Positions 7,916 through 18,783 of a stretch of DNA of 64,000 bases are shown here, piece after piece; within the stretch, counting starts at the first letter, position 1, and each line of letters opens with the position of its first letter. The notes beneath the pieces were generated by a model that had not been told where the DNA came from, searched no databases, and saw only the letters and a program-made list of their open reading frames with translations. Origin of the DNA: Ostreiculturibacter nitratireducens (GTDB lineage: Bacteria; Pseudomonadota; Alphaproteobacteria; Rhodobacterales; Rhodobacteraceae); contig NZ_JAVQHL010000002.1 of assembly GCF_032670585.1 (NCBI RefSeq), forward strand, positions 992,001 to 1,056,000. The letters are read 5' to 3'. The position numbers and the translations under genes were made by a program.

Positions 7916-8835
7916 GGACGCTCGGCGCCGCCGGGCTGGTGCTCGCGCTCCTGATCGGGGGCGCGGCGCAGGCCGAAGCGCCCGAGAAATCCCTGCAGCC
8001 GAAGGCCCGCCCTGTGCATGCCGCCGCGACCGACACGGCGTCGGAGGCAACCCACCGCCATCCTCAGGCACGTCCCGGCAGCACCGCCGTCAAGGTCATC
8101 GCCAGCGGTGCCGCGTTGCCGGGACGACGGCCAGAGCCTCGCCCGCACGCCGCGCAGCGTCCCGCCGAAATCGTCCAGGTCGCGGCGTCGGCGGCGGCCG
8201 TGACGCGCTCGATCCGACCGGAGGAGCGGCCGGAGAACCTGCGCCGTCTGGTCACGGTGTCGGCTTCAGGCTTCCGCACGCAGCCGCTTCCGGAAGCGAT
8301 CACCGGCCGCAAGGGCTCTGTCTGCGGCGACCCGGCGATCAAGGGGGAGACGATCGCGCCCATCGCGGGGCGGGTGAAAGGCTGCGGCCTCGAGGACGGG
8401 GTCAAGGTCACCTCGGTCGCTGGCGTGGCCCTTTCGACGCCGGCGATCATGGATTGCACGACGGCCGGGGCGCTCAGGAGTTGGGTCGAGAGCGGGGTGA
8501 AGCCTGCCGTGGGCAGGCTTGGCGGCGGTGTCGCGAAGCTTCAGGTCGCGTCCAGCTACGTGTGCCGGCCGAGGAACAACCAGAAGGGCGAAAAGGTCAG
8601 CGAGCACGGGCGCGGCCGCGCGATCGACATCTCGGCCATCGTGCTGGAAAACGGTGTCGCGATCACGGTCCTGAAGGGCTGGGGAGACGGCCAGCACGGC
8701 AAGGTCCTGAAATCCATGCACAAGGCGGCCTGCGGACCCTTCGGCACCGTTCTGGGCCCGGCCGCGAACGCCTTCCACCGCGACCACCTGCATCTCGACA
8801 CCGCGCGCTACCGCGGCGGCAGCTTCTGCCGCTAG
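7912..8835 (+). CDS. Extensin-like family zinc peptidase, secreted
   Basis: 307 residues. A signal peptide (to about AQA at 21) leads into a 90-residue low-complexity Ala/Pro/Arg-rich linker, then the extensin-like C-terminal domain from about 135. That domain carries SEHGRGRAIDIS and HRDHLHLD, the arrangement expected of an M15/LAS-type zinc metallopeptidase (His, Asp, His ligands), so it probably acts on peptidoglycan cross-links in the periplasm. Several cysteines (CGDP, DCTT, VCRPR, ACGPFG, FCR) suggest disulfides. It overlaps tyrC by ATGA, although the functions are not obviously related. The link to peptidoglycan is family knowledge, not shown here. Confidence 0.8.
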   Translation: MRTLGAAGLVLALLIGGAAQAEAPEKSLQPKARPVHAAATDTASEATHRHPQARPGSTAVKVIASGAALPGRRPEPRPHAAQRPAEIVQVAASAAAVTRSIRPEERPENLRRLVTVSASGFRTQPLPEAITGRKGSVCGDPAIKGETIAPIAGRVKGCGLEDGVKVTSVAGVALSTPAIMDCTTAGALRSWVESGVKPAVGRLGGGVAKLQVASSYVCRPRNNQKGEKVSEHGRGRAIDISAIVLENGVAITVLKGWGDGQHGKVLKSMHKAACGPFGTVLGPAANAFHRDHLHLDTARYRGGSFCR

Positions 8836-8844
8836 CCGGCGAAC

Positions 8845-9837
8845 TCAGAACCTTGGTGCGGGGCCAAGGGGTAGGGGGCCCAGGCTCATCCGCCCGTTCG
8901 CGAAGACCAGGGGCAACGCGAGAACCTCTTCCGAACCGCCCGCGATCGCCAGCCGTTCGAGGCCGTTTTCGATCGTCGGCGCGATTTCGGCGCGCAGCGC
9001 GCCGGCGGCGACCGCCAGTTGCACCATCTTGCGCCATTCCCTTGCGCGGAAGGTGATCCGGCCTTCCGGCACTCCGTCCGCGTCGACCAAGACCTCGCCT
9101 TCTCCGTCAAGACGCAGTTCGCCCCAACCGAAGCTGATCTCCTTCACCTGGATATCAGTGAGCCGCGGCCCGCCGGCCTCCGTCACGAAACGGTCGATAG
9201 GCCGGTCGAAACCGATGACCGCGTCGAGTTTCGCCCAGTCGGCGGTTGGGGGAAGAGCCCCCTCCGGATCGATGAGCGCGCGAAGATCAGGCGAGGGCGT
9301 CGCGCGCAGAATCTCGATGCCGGCGCGGTGCGAAAGGCCGTCCTCGCTTGCCCGCTGAGTTGCGAAACGGGCTTCGTCGAGGTCGAGACGCCACCCCGCC
9401 TTGGACGCCAACCCGACGGCCTTGGAGACGAAGATCGTCCGGTCGAGAGCCAGGGCGACGCCGGCTTCGATGTCGAGGTTCGCCCGCATGTCCTCGCTCG
9501 TCACGGAGATGGTCTCCGGCCCGATCGTCACGTCCTGCTCATGCGGCCAGACAACGATGAGATGGTTGGGCCTGTAGGATAGCGCAAGAAGCTGCAGGAA
9601 TGGCGCGCGCCACTCGGCGATGCCGTCGGAAGTGCGCAGCGCGGGATCGGAGATCGTCAGGTCGAAGCGGCTGGGGAAGCCGGCAAGCGAAACCTCGGAA
9701 TAATCCGCCTGTCCCGAGGCCCGCATCCGTTCCAGCGCAGAGTTGACGCTGGATTCCACCGCGGCCGAGCCCACGGCCCAGTAGCCGCCATAGGCGATGC
9801 CGGCAGCGAGGGAGAGTGTCATGAGGGCGCGATACAT
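8845..9837 (-). CDS. DUF2125 family protein, exported or membrane-anchored
   Basis: 330 residues. The N-terminus has one hydrophobic helix (LMTLSLAAGIAYGGYWAV), which is a signal anchor or uncleaved signal. The body is mostly beta-rich and includes LAGFPSRFDLTI, LSYRPNHLIVVWP and the GRITFRAREWRKMVQ stretch, which match the DUF2125 family widespread in alphaproteobacteria. Its function is unknown; its shape resembles lipid-binding or AsmA-like envelope proteins, which is a guess. It converges on the extensin-like gene with only nine bases between stops, so no separate terminator fits between them. Confidence 0.75.
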   Translation of the reverse strand: MYRALMTLSLAAGIAYGGYWAVGSAAVESSVNSALERMRASGQADYSEVSLAGFPSRFDLTISDPALRTSDGIAEWRAPFLQLLALSYRPNHLIVVWPHEQDVTIGPETISVTSEDMRANLDIEAGVALALDRTIFVSKAVGLASKAGWRLDLDEARFATQRASEDGLSHRAGIEILRATPSPDLRALIDPEGALPPTADWAKLDAVIGFDRPIDRFVTEAGGPRLTDIQVKEISFGWGELRLDGEGEVLVDADGVPEGRITFRAREWRKMVQLAVAAGALRAEIAPTIENGLERLAIAGGSEEVLALPLVFANGRMSLGPLPLGPAPRF

Positions 9838-9901
9838 GGCCGGGCCTTTCGCAAAGGGGCGCGATGCTGTTTATAGGGCGCGGGAGACGAGGGCCAGAAG
9901 C

Positions 9902-10459
9902 ATGGGCGACACAACTTTGTGGGTTTTCGGTTACGGTTCGCTGATCTGGCAACCGGGATTTGCGCATGCCGAGCGTCTTCCCGCGCTGCTTGACGGCTGG
10001 CATCGATCGTTCTGCATGCACTCTGTTCACTACCGGGGAACCGTGGAAGCGCCCGGCCTCGTCCTCGCGCTCGACGCGGCGGATGGCGCGGCCTGCGCCG
10101 GCGTCGCCTTCGGCATCGCCGAGCCCGAGGCCGACAGCGTGATCGAGTACCTGCGCGAACGGGAACTCGTCGCCTCGGCCTATGTCGAACGCATGCTTCC
10201 CCTTTCGCTGGCGGACGGCAGGGAGGTGGAGGCAGTCACCTACGTCATCGACCGCGACCATCCGCTTTATGCGGGCGCGCTGGACCTCGAGGATCAGGCG
10301 GCGATCATCGCGCGGGCGGAGGGAAATCGCGGCTGCAACGCCGATTATCTGTTCAACACGGCGGCACATCTGGCAGAACTGGGTTTCGCGGACCCTGACC
10401 TCGAACATCTCGCCGCGCGGGTCCGGGCAATCCGGGCATCGGGTCCCGGCCCGCTTTAA
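9902..10459 (+). CDS. Gamma-glutamylcyclotransferase, ChaC type
   Basis: 185 residues. The N-terminal VFGYGSLIWQPG at 8–19 is the ChaC glycine loop that holds the gamma-glutamyl group, and YRGTxExPGLVLALD and ERELVASAYVER are further family blocks. ChaC enzymes cleave glutathione to 5-oxoproline and Cys-Gly in the cytosol and thereby lower glutathione. The protein is slightly shorter than the E. coli enzyme. The ATG at 9902 is chosen because the product then begins right at the family's N-terminus. It is divergent from the DUF2125 gene and lies 64 bp upstream of an unrelated membrane gene in the same direction. Confidence 0.88.
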   Translation: MGDTTLWVFGYGSLIWQPGFAHAERLPALLDGWHRSFCMHSVHYRGTVEAPGLVLALDAADGAACAGVAFGIAEPEADSVIEYLRERELVASAYVERMLPLSLADGREVEAVTYVIDRDHPLYAGALDLEDQAAIIARAEGNRGCNADYLFNTAAHLAELGFADPDLEHLAARVRAIRASGPGPL

Positions 10460-10523
10460 GAGGTTGGCAGAACCTTCTGCCCCGAATATCCTCGCCGTGA
10501 AAATCAGAGGGGCACCCTTCCGG

Positions 10524-11711
10524 ATGGACAAGCCCAAGCACGAGGCCGAGCCGTATTTTTCGCAACCCGTCCGACAGATCGTGATGATGCTTGTCGTCGT
10601 CGCTCTGGTCGGGACAGGCGGCTATCTGGCATATTCGCGGATATTCCCGATCTTCGTATCGAGCCCTTGGCTCAATGGCGTGATCCTCACCGTCTTCTTC
10701 CTGGGTGTCGTGTCCTGCTTCTGGCAGGTGGTGCAGCTGACACGCTCGGTAACCTGGATCGAGGATTTCGCCGCCCATCGGCCGGGGCACGAACTGACCA
10801 AGGCGCCGCTTTTGCTCGCGCCTCTCGCCGCGCTCCTGCGCGCACGCGGCGCGCGCACGCAGATCGCCTATTCCTCGGCCCGCTCGATCCTCGAATCCGT
10901 CGCGACGCGGATCGAGGAAGCGCGCGACATCACGCGCTACACCTCGAGCCTTCTCGTGTTCCTCGGCCTCCTCGGCACGTTCTACGGCCTCGCCACGACG
11001 GTACCGGCGGTGGTCGAGACGATCCGGGCGCTTGCACCGGAGGAGGGTGAAAGCGGGATCGCCGTCTTCGAGAAGCTGATGACCGGGCTTGAGGCGCAGC
11101 TTGGCGGCATGGGCACGGCGTTCTCAAGCTCGCTCCTCGGTCTTGCGGGGTCGCTGGTCGTGGGGCTTCTCGAGCTTTTCGTCAGCCACGGCCAGAACCG
11201 TTTTTACCGGGAACTGGAGGAATGGCTGTCCTCGATCACGCGGCTGTCCTTCGCTGCCGCCGATGGCGATGGCGGGGGCGACAGTTCCGGTGTGGCCGTG
11301 GTTCTGGACCACATGGCCGAGCAGATGGAGGCACTGCAGCGGATCTATACCGAGAGCGACATCAGCCGAAGCCTCGTCGACGAGCAGCTGAGCCTCATGT
11401 CGAATTCGATCGAGAAGCTTCTGCACCGCCTCGATCAGGATGCCGGGTCGACCGAGATACTGGCCCGGATCGCCGATGGGCAGGAGCGGATGATCGCCGC
11501 GCTGGCCGGGCGCGAGCCGGCCGGCGGCGAGGAGATGGACGCCGAAAGCCGGATGCGGCTTCGGTCCATCGACGTGCAGCTTCTGCGGCTTCTGGAAGAG
11601 GTTGCCGCGGGACGGCAGGAATCGGTTGCCGACCTGCGCGGCGACATCGCGGAACTGACGCGGGCGGTCCGGGCGCTGGCCTGGCAGTCGGGCGGTCAGC
11701 GGAGCAGCTGA
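10524..11711 (+). CDS. MotA/TolQ/ExbB-family proton-channel-like membrane protein
   Basis: 395 residues. Four predicted membrane helices lie near 18–37, 50–72, 140–160 and 198–221. Helices 3 and 4 carry the family pattern LLVFLGLLGTFYGLATTV and GTAFSSSLLGLAGSLVVGLLEL, typical of stator proteins of the MotA/TolQ/ExbB class. Two helices precede a cytoplasmic loop (73–139), and a 170-residue cytoplasmic C-terminal tail follows, with heptad-like stretches. It is one base from the next gene, which encodes a MotB-like partner, so the two likely assemble as a proton-driven stator. No flagellar, Tol or TonB genes are nearby, so the cargo is unknown. Confidence 0.8.
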   Translation: MDKPKHEAEPYFSQPVRQIVMMLVVVALVGTGGYLAYSRIFPIFVSSPWLNGVILTVFFLGVVSCFWQVVQLTRSVTWIEDFAAHRPGHELTKAPLLLAPLAALLRARGARTQIAYSSARSILESVATRIEEARDITRYTSSLLVFLGLLGTFYGLATTVPAVVETIRALAPEEGESGIAVFEKLMTGLEAQLGGMGTAFSSSLLGLAGSLVVGLLELFVSHGQNRFYRELEEWLSSITRLSFAAADGDGGGDSSGVAVVLDHMAEQMEALQRIYTESDISRSLVDEQLSLMSNSIEKLLHRLDQDAGSTEILARIADGQERMIAALAGREPAGGEEMDAESRMRLRSIDVQLLRLLEEVAAGRQESVADLRGDIAELTRAVRALAWQSGGQRSS

Positions 11712-11712
11712 G

Positions 11713-13398
11713 ATGGCACTTGGAAGCCGGGGACAGCAGCGGTTTTCGACCAATATCTGGCCGGGCTTCGTGGATGCGATAACCTCGCTCCTCATGGTCA
11801 TGATGTTCGTCCTGACGATTTTCATGATCGTCCAGTCCGTACTGCGCGAGACCATCTCCACCCAGGACGACGAGCTCGACGCGCTTTCCGCGCAGGTCGC
11901 GAGCCTCGCGGACGCGCTGGGGCTCGAACGCGGGCGGTCGGCCGAACTCGAGAACAGGGTTGCCGGGCTGTCGGCGGACCTCGACGCGGCCGCGGAAGCG
12001 GCCGACGCGCAGGCGGCGCTTATCGCGACGCTGAATTCCCAGCTGGCGGACGAGCGCGCGGCGCTTTCCGAGGCGCAGACCCGGATCACGAGTTTCGAGG
12101 CGCAGGTCGCCGCCCTTCTTTCTCAGCGGGATTCTGCCCTCGGCGAGGTCGCCGCCCTGAGCGAGGCGCGCGACAAGCTTCTGTCCGAGCAGGAGGCGCT
12201 GAACCTCGCCCTGGCGACGGCGCGACAGGAGATCGACGCGCAGGAAGAGGCGGCCCGCCTCGCGGCCGCGCGGCGCGAGGCGCTGGAGGCGCTCGTGGCC
12301 GACCTTCGTGCGCGGAACGAGGAGGACAAGGCCGCGCTGGAAAACCGGGTGACCGAGCTGGAAACCGAGCTTTCGGAGGCCGAGAAGGTGCGCCTGGCGG
12401 AGGCGGCTGCGGCTGCGGCGCTCAGGGAAAGGCTCAAGTCCTCCGCGGACGAGCTTACGGCCATGACGTTGGCGCTGGAGGAGCAGCGCAAGCAGGCAGA
12501 GGAGACGCTGACGCTGCTTGCCGCGGCAGAGGCCGCTCGGCGGAAACTCGACGCCGAACTCGCCGCGGTGCGCGCGGCCGGGGAGACGACCGAAGAGCGT
12601 CTGACCCAGGCCGAAAGGGACGCGGCCCTGCTGGCCGTGGCGCGGGCGGAACTTGCGGAGGAAAAAGAGGTTTCGGCCGAAGCCGCCCGCAAGGTGGCCC
12701 TTCTGAACGAGCAGATCGCGGCCCTTCGGTCGCAGCTCGGTTCGCTGCAGGCCCTGCTGGATGCGTCCGCCGAAAGGGACAAGGAAGCCAAGGTCCAGAT
12801 CGAGGCGCTTGGCACCCAGCTCAACACCGCGCTGGCCCGGGTCGCAGCCGAGGAGCGTCGGCGGGCTGAACTCGAGGAGGCGGAGCGCAAGCGGCTGGAG
12901 GAAGAGGCCGCAGGGCTGCAGGCGACGGCAGAGGAGCTTGCGAAATACCGCTCGGAGTTCTTTGGGCGGCTGAGGGAGATCCTCTCCGGGCGCGAGGGTG
13001 TCCGCGTCGTGGGCGACCGGTTCGTGTTCTCCTCGGAGGTTCTGTTCGAGACCGGCTCGGCGGATCTCGCGCCCGAGGGCCGGGAACAGATCGCCAGCGT
13101 TTCGGCGCTGTTGCTCGACGTCGCCGAGGAGATCCCGCCGGGGATCGACTGGATCCTCCGGGTCGACGGCCATACCGACAACGTTCCGGTCAATCCAGGC
13201 GCCCGGTACGCCGACAACTGGGAGCTGAGCCAGGCAAGGGCGCTCTCTGTCGTGCGGTTCATGACCGAGAGACTGGGCTTCCCGCCGGAACGGCTGGCCG
13301 CGACCGGGTTCGGCGAGTACCAGCCGGTGGCCGAAGGGGACACCCCCGAGGCCCTCGCGCAGAATCGGCGGATCGAGTTGAAACTGACGGAGCGGTGA
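11713..13398 (+). CDS. MotB-like protein with long coiled coil and OmpA peptidoglycan-binding domain
   Basis: 561 residues. One membrane helix near 18–43 carries D21 in PGFVDAITSLLMVM, the place of the proton-binding aspartate of MotB. Residues ~46–415 are an almost uninterrupted Ala/Glu/Arg-rich coiled coil. The C-terminal ~130 residues are an OmpA-type domain (VDGHTDNVPV, NWELSQARALSVVRFM, ATGFGEYQPV, NRRIELKL) that binds peptidoglycan. Ordinary MotB has only a short linker, so this protein could span a large part of the periplasm. Paired with the MotA-like gene just upstream, it probably forms a stator anchored to the wall. The function is not known to me. Confidence 0.82.
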   Translation: MALGSRGQQRFSTNIWPGFVDAITSLLMVMMFVLTIFMIVQSVLRETISTQDDELDALSAQVASLADALGLERGRSAELENRVAGLSADLDAAAEAADAQAALIATLNSQLADERAALSEAQTRITSFEAQVAALLSQRDSALGEVAALSEARDKLLSEQEALNLALATARQEIDAQEEAARLAAARREALEALVADLRARNEEDKAALENRVTELETELSEAEKVRLAEAAAAAALRERLKSSADELTAMTLALEEQRKQAEETLTLLAAAEAARRKLDAELAAVRAAGETTEERLTQAERDAALLAVARAELAEEKEVSAEAARKVALLNEQIAALRSQLGSLQALLDASAERDKEAKVQIEALGTQLNTALARVAAEERRRAELEEAERKRLEEEAAGLQATAEELAKYRSEFFGRLREILSGREGVRVVGDRFVFSSEVLFETGSADLAPEGREQIASVSALLLDVAEEIPPGIDWILRVDGHTDNVPVNPGARYADNWELSQARALSVVRFMTERLGFPPERLAATGFGEYQPVAEGDTPEALAQNRRIELKLTER

Positions 13399-13811
13399 CG
13401 GATTCCCTGGTCGGCCGGTATCAGCACATGCAGTCGGATCAGCTTCTGGCAGAACTCCTGGCCTGCGAGCGAAAGGTCTGGGACGCCCTCGTCTCCGGCG
13501 ACGCCGAGGTTGACCGGGCTGCGCTAGATGACCGGTTTCTCGGCGTGTACCCTGACGGTTTCGCGGGCAAGGAGGGCCATGTCCGGCAACTTGGCCAAGG
13601 GCCAACCGTCCGGAGTTACGATCTTTCCGAGCTTAGGGTCATGCGGCTGGGCGAGGAATACGCGCTGCTCGCCTACAGGGCCACCTTCATCCGCTCGGAA
13701 TGCGAGGAACCGGAAGAGATGTTCGTGAGCTCGATCTGGCAGCGTCGCCCGGGCGGCTGGATCAACGTCTTCAGCCAGGATACGCCTGCAACCGGAATAA
13801 GCGTCCCCTGA
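13395..13811 (+). CDS. SnoaL/NTF2-like (DUF4440) small protein
   Basis: 138 residues. The pattern LLACERKVWDALVSGD near the N-terminus, LDDRFLGVYPDG and the later VSSIWQRRPGGWINVFSQDTP fit the DUF4440/SnoaL-like fold, a cone-shaped domain often found in small-molecule binding proteins and enzymes. The GTG start overlaps the stop of the MotB-like gene (GTGA), so it probably shares that transcript; an internal ATG at 13428 is an alternative start. No catalytic residues can be assigned. Whether it works with the membrane pair is unknown. Confidence 0.65.
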   Translation: MTDSLVGRYQHMQSDQLLAELLACERKVWDALVSGDAEVDRAALDDRFLGVYPDGFAGKEGHVRQLGQGPTVRSYDLSELRVMRLGEEYALLAYRATFIRSECEEPEEMFVSSIWQRRPGGWINVFSQDTPATGISVP

Positions 13812-13825
13812 ACGCCGCCGACAAA

Positions 13826-13855
13826 GGAAAACGACGCCCGCCGGGCGCCGTTTCC
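13826..13855. terminator. Bidirectional terminator between the DUF4440 gene and clpA
   Basis: GGAAAACGACGCCCG pairs with GGGCGCCGTTTCC with one mismatch and one bulge. A-rich on one arm and T-rich on the other, it can end transcription from both convergent units; both genes stop within 20 bases of it. Confidence 0.65.
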
Positions 13856-13872
13856 AAAGGTTTCAGTCAAGC

Positions 13873-16194
<2,322 letters not shown>

Positions 16195-16381
16195 TTTGCT
16201 GTGCTCCTTTTTCGTCAGTGGCAGGCCAGAGGTCTTGGGCCCCCGTGCCTACCGTGGCCTCATACCTTTAAAGTTCGGTGGATTTCGCGCCGCTTCAAGT
16301 CCTTTTTCGCGGATTCTGTTCTGCCGCGGGAGCGAGGCGCAAAATGTGATCGCAGAGAAACGTTTTGTGAGCAGCCCTGAA

Positions 16382-17149
16382 TCAGAACCGATCCTTGCGT
16401 GCCCGGATCTCCGCGAAACATTCGGCGTCGGAGGCGCCCGCCATCCCGATCGCCGCCTTCACCTCGGGCAGCGAGGCCCGAAGGAACGGATTGGTCGCCA
16501 ACTCCTCCTCGAGCGTCGAGGGAACCGTCGGCTGCCCCTTTGAGCGCGCGGCGTCCACCGCCGCAGCACGGGAGATAAGCGCTTCGTTCCCCGGTTCAAT
16601 GGTCAGCGCGAAACGAGCGTTCGAGGTCGTGTATTCATGGCCCGAATAGACGAGCGTTTCGGGCGGAAGCGCGGCGAGCTTGGAAAGGCTTTCCCACATC
16701 ATGGGCGCCGTCCCTTCGAAGATCCGTCCGCAGCCGAGCGCCATCAGGCTGTCGCCCGTGAAGACGGCGTTGGAGTCAGGGAAATGGAAGGCGATATGGC
16801 CGACAGTGTGGCCGGAGACGTCAATGACGGTGCCTCGCGCCATGCCGACGCGGACGGTGTCGCCCTCGGAAACGGCCTCCGTCAGGGGCGGCAGGCGGTG
16901 TGCGTCGGCTGTCGCGCCAATGACGCGCGCGCCGGTCGCGGCGGCCAGCGCGGGGACCCCGTCGATGTGGTCGCCATGGTGGTGGGTGATGAGGATGTGG
17001 CTGAGCTTCCAGCCCCGCGACTGAAGCGCCGTCAGTATCGGCGCGGCCTCCGGCACGTCGATGACCGCGGTCGCTTCGGTCGCGGCATCATGCGCGAGGA
17101 AGGCGTAGTTGTCCTTCAGGCAGGGCACGGTCACGATCTCGAGCGGCAT
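16382..17149 (-). CDS. gloB: Hydroxyacylglutathione hydrolase (glyoxalase II)
   Basis: 255 residues, a metallo-beta-lactamase fold enzyme with THHHGDHIDG as the metal-binding motif, SGHTVGHIAFHFP and FTGDSLMALGCGRIFEG, and the C-terminal SGHEYTTSNARFAL helix region of glyoxalase II. It hydrolyses S-lactoylglutathione to lactate and glutathione in methylglyoxal detoxification. ATG at 17149 is chosen because the frame upstream lacks family resemblance. It is divergent from a methyltransferase gene 62 bp away and is followed, on the same strand, by clpA after 187 bp. Confidence 0.95.
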   Translation of the reverse strand: MPLEIVTVPCLKDNYAFLAHDAATEATAVIDVPEAAPILTALQSRGWKLSHILITHHHGDHIDGVPALAAATGARVIGATADAHRLPPLTEAVSEGDTVRVGMARGTVIDVSGHTVGHIAFHFPDSNAVFTGDSLMALGCGRIFEGTAPMMWESLSKLAALPPETLVYSGHEYTTSNARFALTIEPGNEALISRAAAVDAARSKGQPTVPSTLEEELATNPFLRASLPEVKAAIGMAGASDAECFAEIRARKDRF

Positions 17150-17211
17150 GGTCTTTCGTTCCAAATTCTTTATCTTCGGCCAGAGTTTTGCCGATGCGCG
17201 AGGCAGGTGCA

Positions 17212-17958
17212 ATGCATCTCGACGTTCTGGACCTGCGGAGTTTCTATTACCGCACCGGCCTCGGCCGGGTGGCGCAGAAGGCGATCCGCGACCAGGTCCT
17301 TGCGCTTTGGCCCGAGGCGAAGGGCCAGACGGTGGCGGGATTCGGCTTTGCCGTGCCGCTCCTGCGGCCGTACCTTCAGGACGCGCGGCGGGTGATCGGC
17401 CTCATGCCCGGGCCGCAGGGCGTCATGCCCTGGCCGGCGGGCATGCCCAACGTGTCGGTGCTCTGCGAGGAGACGCAGTGGCCGATCGAGACGGGCATGG
17501 TGGACAAGCTGATCCTCATGCACGGGCTCGACACCTCGGAGAATCCCACCGCGCTTCTCGATGAATGCTGGCGCGTTCTCGGGCCGGGGGGGCGCGCGCT
17601 TTTCATCGTGCCGAACCGGGCGGGGCTCTGGGCGCGGCGCGACGCGACGCCGTTCGGGTTCGGGCGACCCTATTCGCTGGGCCAGCTGGACGCGCAGCTC
17701 CGCCGCCACAATTTCGTGGCGGAACGGCATGTTGCCGCGCTTTTCATCCCGCCCACGCAACGGCGCTTCTGGCTGCGCACCGCACCATGGTGGGAGGGAA
17801 TTGGGCGGCGCGTGTCGTCCGCCGTGGCGGGCGGAGTGCTTCTGCTGGAGGTCTCCAAGCAGGTCCACGCGCCGATGCGCGGCGGGCTGAAAGAGGCGGT
17901 GCGCCGGCCGCTCAAGGTGCTCGAAGGGATGCCCAGTCCGGCCGCCGGGCGTGTCTGA
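17212..17958 (+). CDS. SAM-dependent methyltransferase-like protein
   Basis: 248 residues with a class I methyltransferase layout: a weak SAM-loop (VAGFGFAVPLLRPY), then VIGLMPGPQGVMPWP, DKLILMHGLDTSENP at the motif II position, and LLDECWRVLGPGGRALFIVPNR as the post-motif strand. The glycine loop is poorly matched to GxGxG, so activity may differ from the typical family. AGGCAGG stands four bases before ATG 17212; a TTG further upstream is an alternative start. The gene sits next to gloB divergently, an arrangement I believe is seen in other alphaproteobacteria. The substrate is unknown. Confidence 0.6.
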   Translation: MHLDVLDLRSFYYRTGLGRVAQKAIRDQVLALWPEAKGQTVAGFGFAVPLLRPYLQDARRVIGLMPGPQGVMPWPAGMPNVSVLCEETQWPIETGMVDKLILMHGLDTSENPTALLDECWRVLGPGGRALFIVPNRAGLWARRDATPFGFGRPYSLGQLDAQLRRHNFVAERHVAALFIPPTQRRFWLRTAPWWEGIGRRVSSAVAGGVLLLEVSKQVHAPMRGGLKEAVRRPLKVLEGMPSPAAGRV

Positions 17959-18222
17959 ATCACCCCCTCTCGGCAACTTCCGGGGCCGGGATTCACGGCA
18001 ATCTCGGCGGGCAAAATCGACGCATAAGGGCCCTGACCGGGCAAGTCTCGGAAAAGGCTGGATTTTACCCTTCACGGCGAGTTGACCAAGGCGGTTGCGG
18101 GGCGCGCGGTGCTCTGCTACACCCGCGCCGAATTCGGCCGCGCGCGTCAGCGTGCTGGCCATAGTGTGTCCTTGCCCCATCCCGGGAGCCGGGACGAGGC
18201 TTAAGACATCGGAAGGGTGGAC
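17959..18222 (+). other. Upstream region of the atp operon
   Basis: 264 bp with no gene I can support. It must carry the atpHAGDC promoter. A TTGACC lies at 18082–18087, but no good −10 follows at 16–18 bp. A weaker pairing, TTGCGG at 18095–18100 with TACACC at 18118–18123 (17 bp apart), is a possible alternative. I cannot choose between them. Confidence 0.35.
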
Positions 18223-18783
18223 GTGTCCGAACCAGCTTCGATCTCCGCAAGCATCGCCGGCCGCTACGCGGCGGCCATTTTCGACCTCGCGAACGAGGCC
18301 AAGGGGCTCAAGGCCCTCGAAGCCGACGCGGATGCGCTTGATGCGGCGCTGAAAGAAAGCGCAGACTTCCGCGCGCTCATCTCCTCGCCGATCTATTCGC
18401 GCGACGATCAGGGCAAGGCCGTTGCCGCCCTCGCGGCGAAGATGGGCCTCTCCGCCATCCTGGCCAACGGGCTCGCGCTCATGGCCGAGAAGCGGCGCCT
18501 CTTCGTGCTGCCGCAGCTCATCTCGGCGCTGCGAGACATGATCGCAGAGGAAAAGGGTGAAGTGACCGCCGACGTCACCGCCGCGCAGGCGCTGACCAAG
18601 ACGCAGGCCGACGCCCTCGCCAAGACGCTCAAGGAGCGTATCGGCAAGACCGTGAAACTCAACGTCGCCGTCGATGAAAGCCTCATCGGCGGCCTTATCG
18701 TCAAGGTGGGCTCGAAGATGATCGACACCTCGATCCGCTCGAAGCTCGGCCAACTCCAGAATGCAATGAAAGAGGTCGGATAA
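18223..18783 (+). CDS. atpH: ATP synthase F1 subunit delta
   Basis: 186 residues. The helical N-terminal domain (IAGRYAAAIFDLANE) and the C-terminal block VDESLIGGLIVKVGSKMIDTS are characteristic of the delta (OSCP-like) subunit that links F1 to the peripheral stalk. GGAAGGG is correctly spaced for the GTG at 18223, so I prefer that to an in-frame GTG six bases earlier. It is the first gene of atpHAGDC and ends directly against atpA (stop immediately followed by ATG, no spacer). The F0 genes are not beside it, as is usual in alphaproteobacteria. Confidence 0.95.
   Translation: MSEPASISASIAGRYAAAIFDLANEAKGLKALEADADALDAALKESADFRALISSPIYSRDDQGKAVAALAAKMGLSAILANGLALMAEKRRLFVLPQLISALRDMIAEEKGEVTADVTAAQALTKTQADALAKTLKERIGKTVKLNVAVDESLIGGLIVKVGSKMIDTSIRSKLGQLQNAMKEVG

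Noticed and set aside
10524..13398. Zorya-type anti-phage system, because of the MotA/MotB-like pair
   Set aside because: No ZorC, ZorD or ZorE-like gene follows. The long coiled coil is in the MotB-like partner rather than the MotA-like one, and the neighbours are housekeeping genes.
17188..17211. Upstream TTG start for the methyltransferase-like gene
   Set aside because: The AGGCAGG ribosome site is placed correctly for the ATG at 17212, while nothing comparable precedes the TTG.
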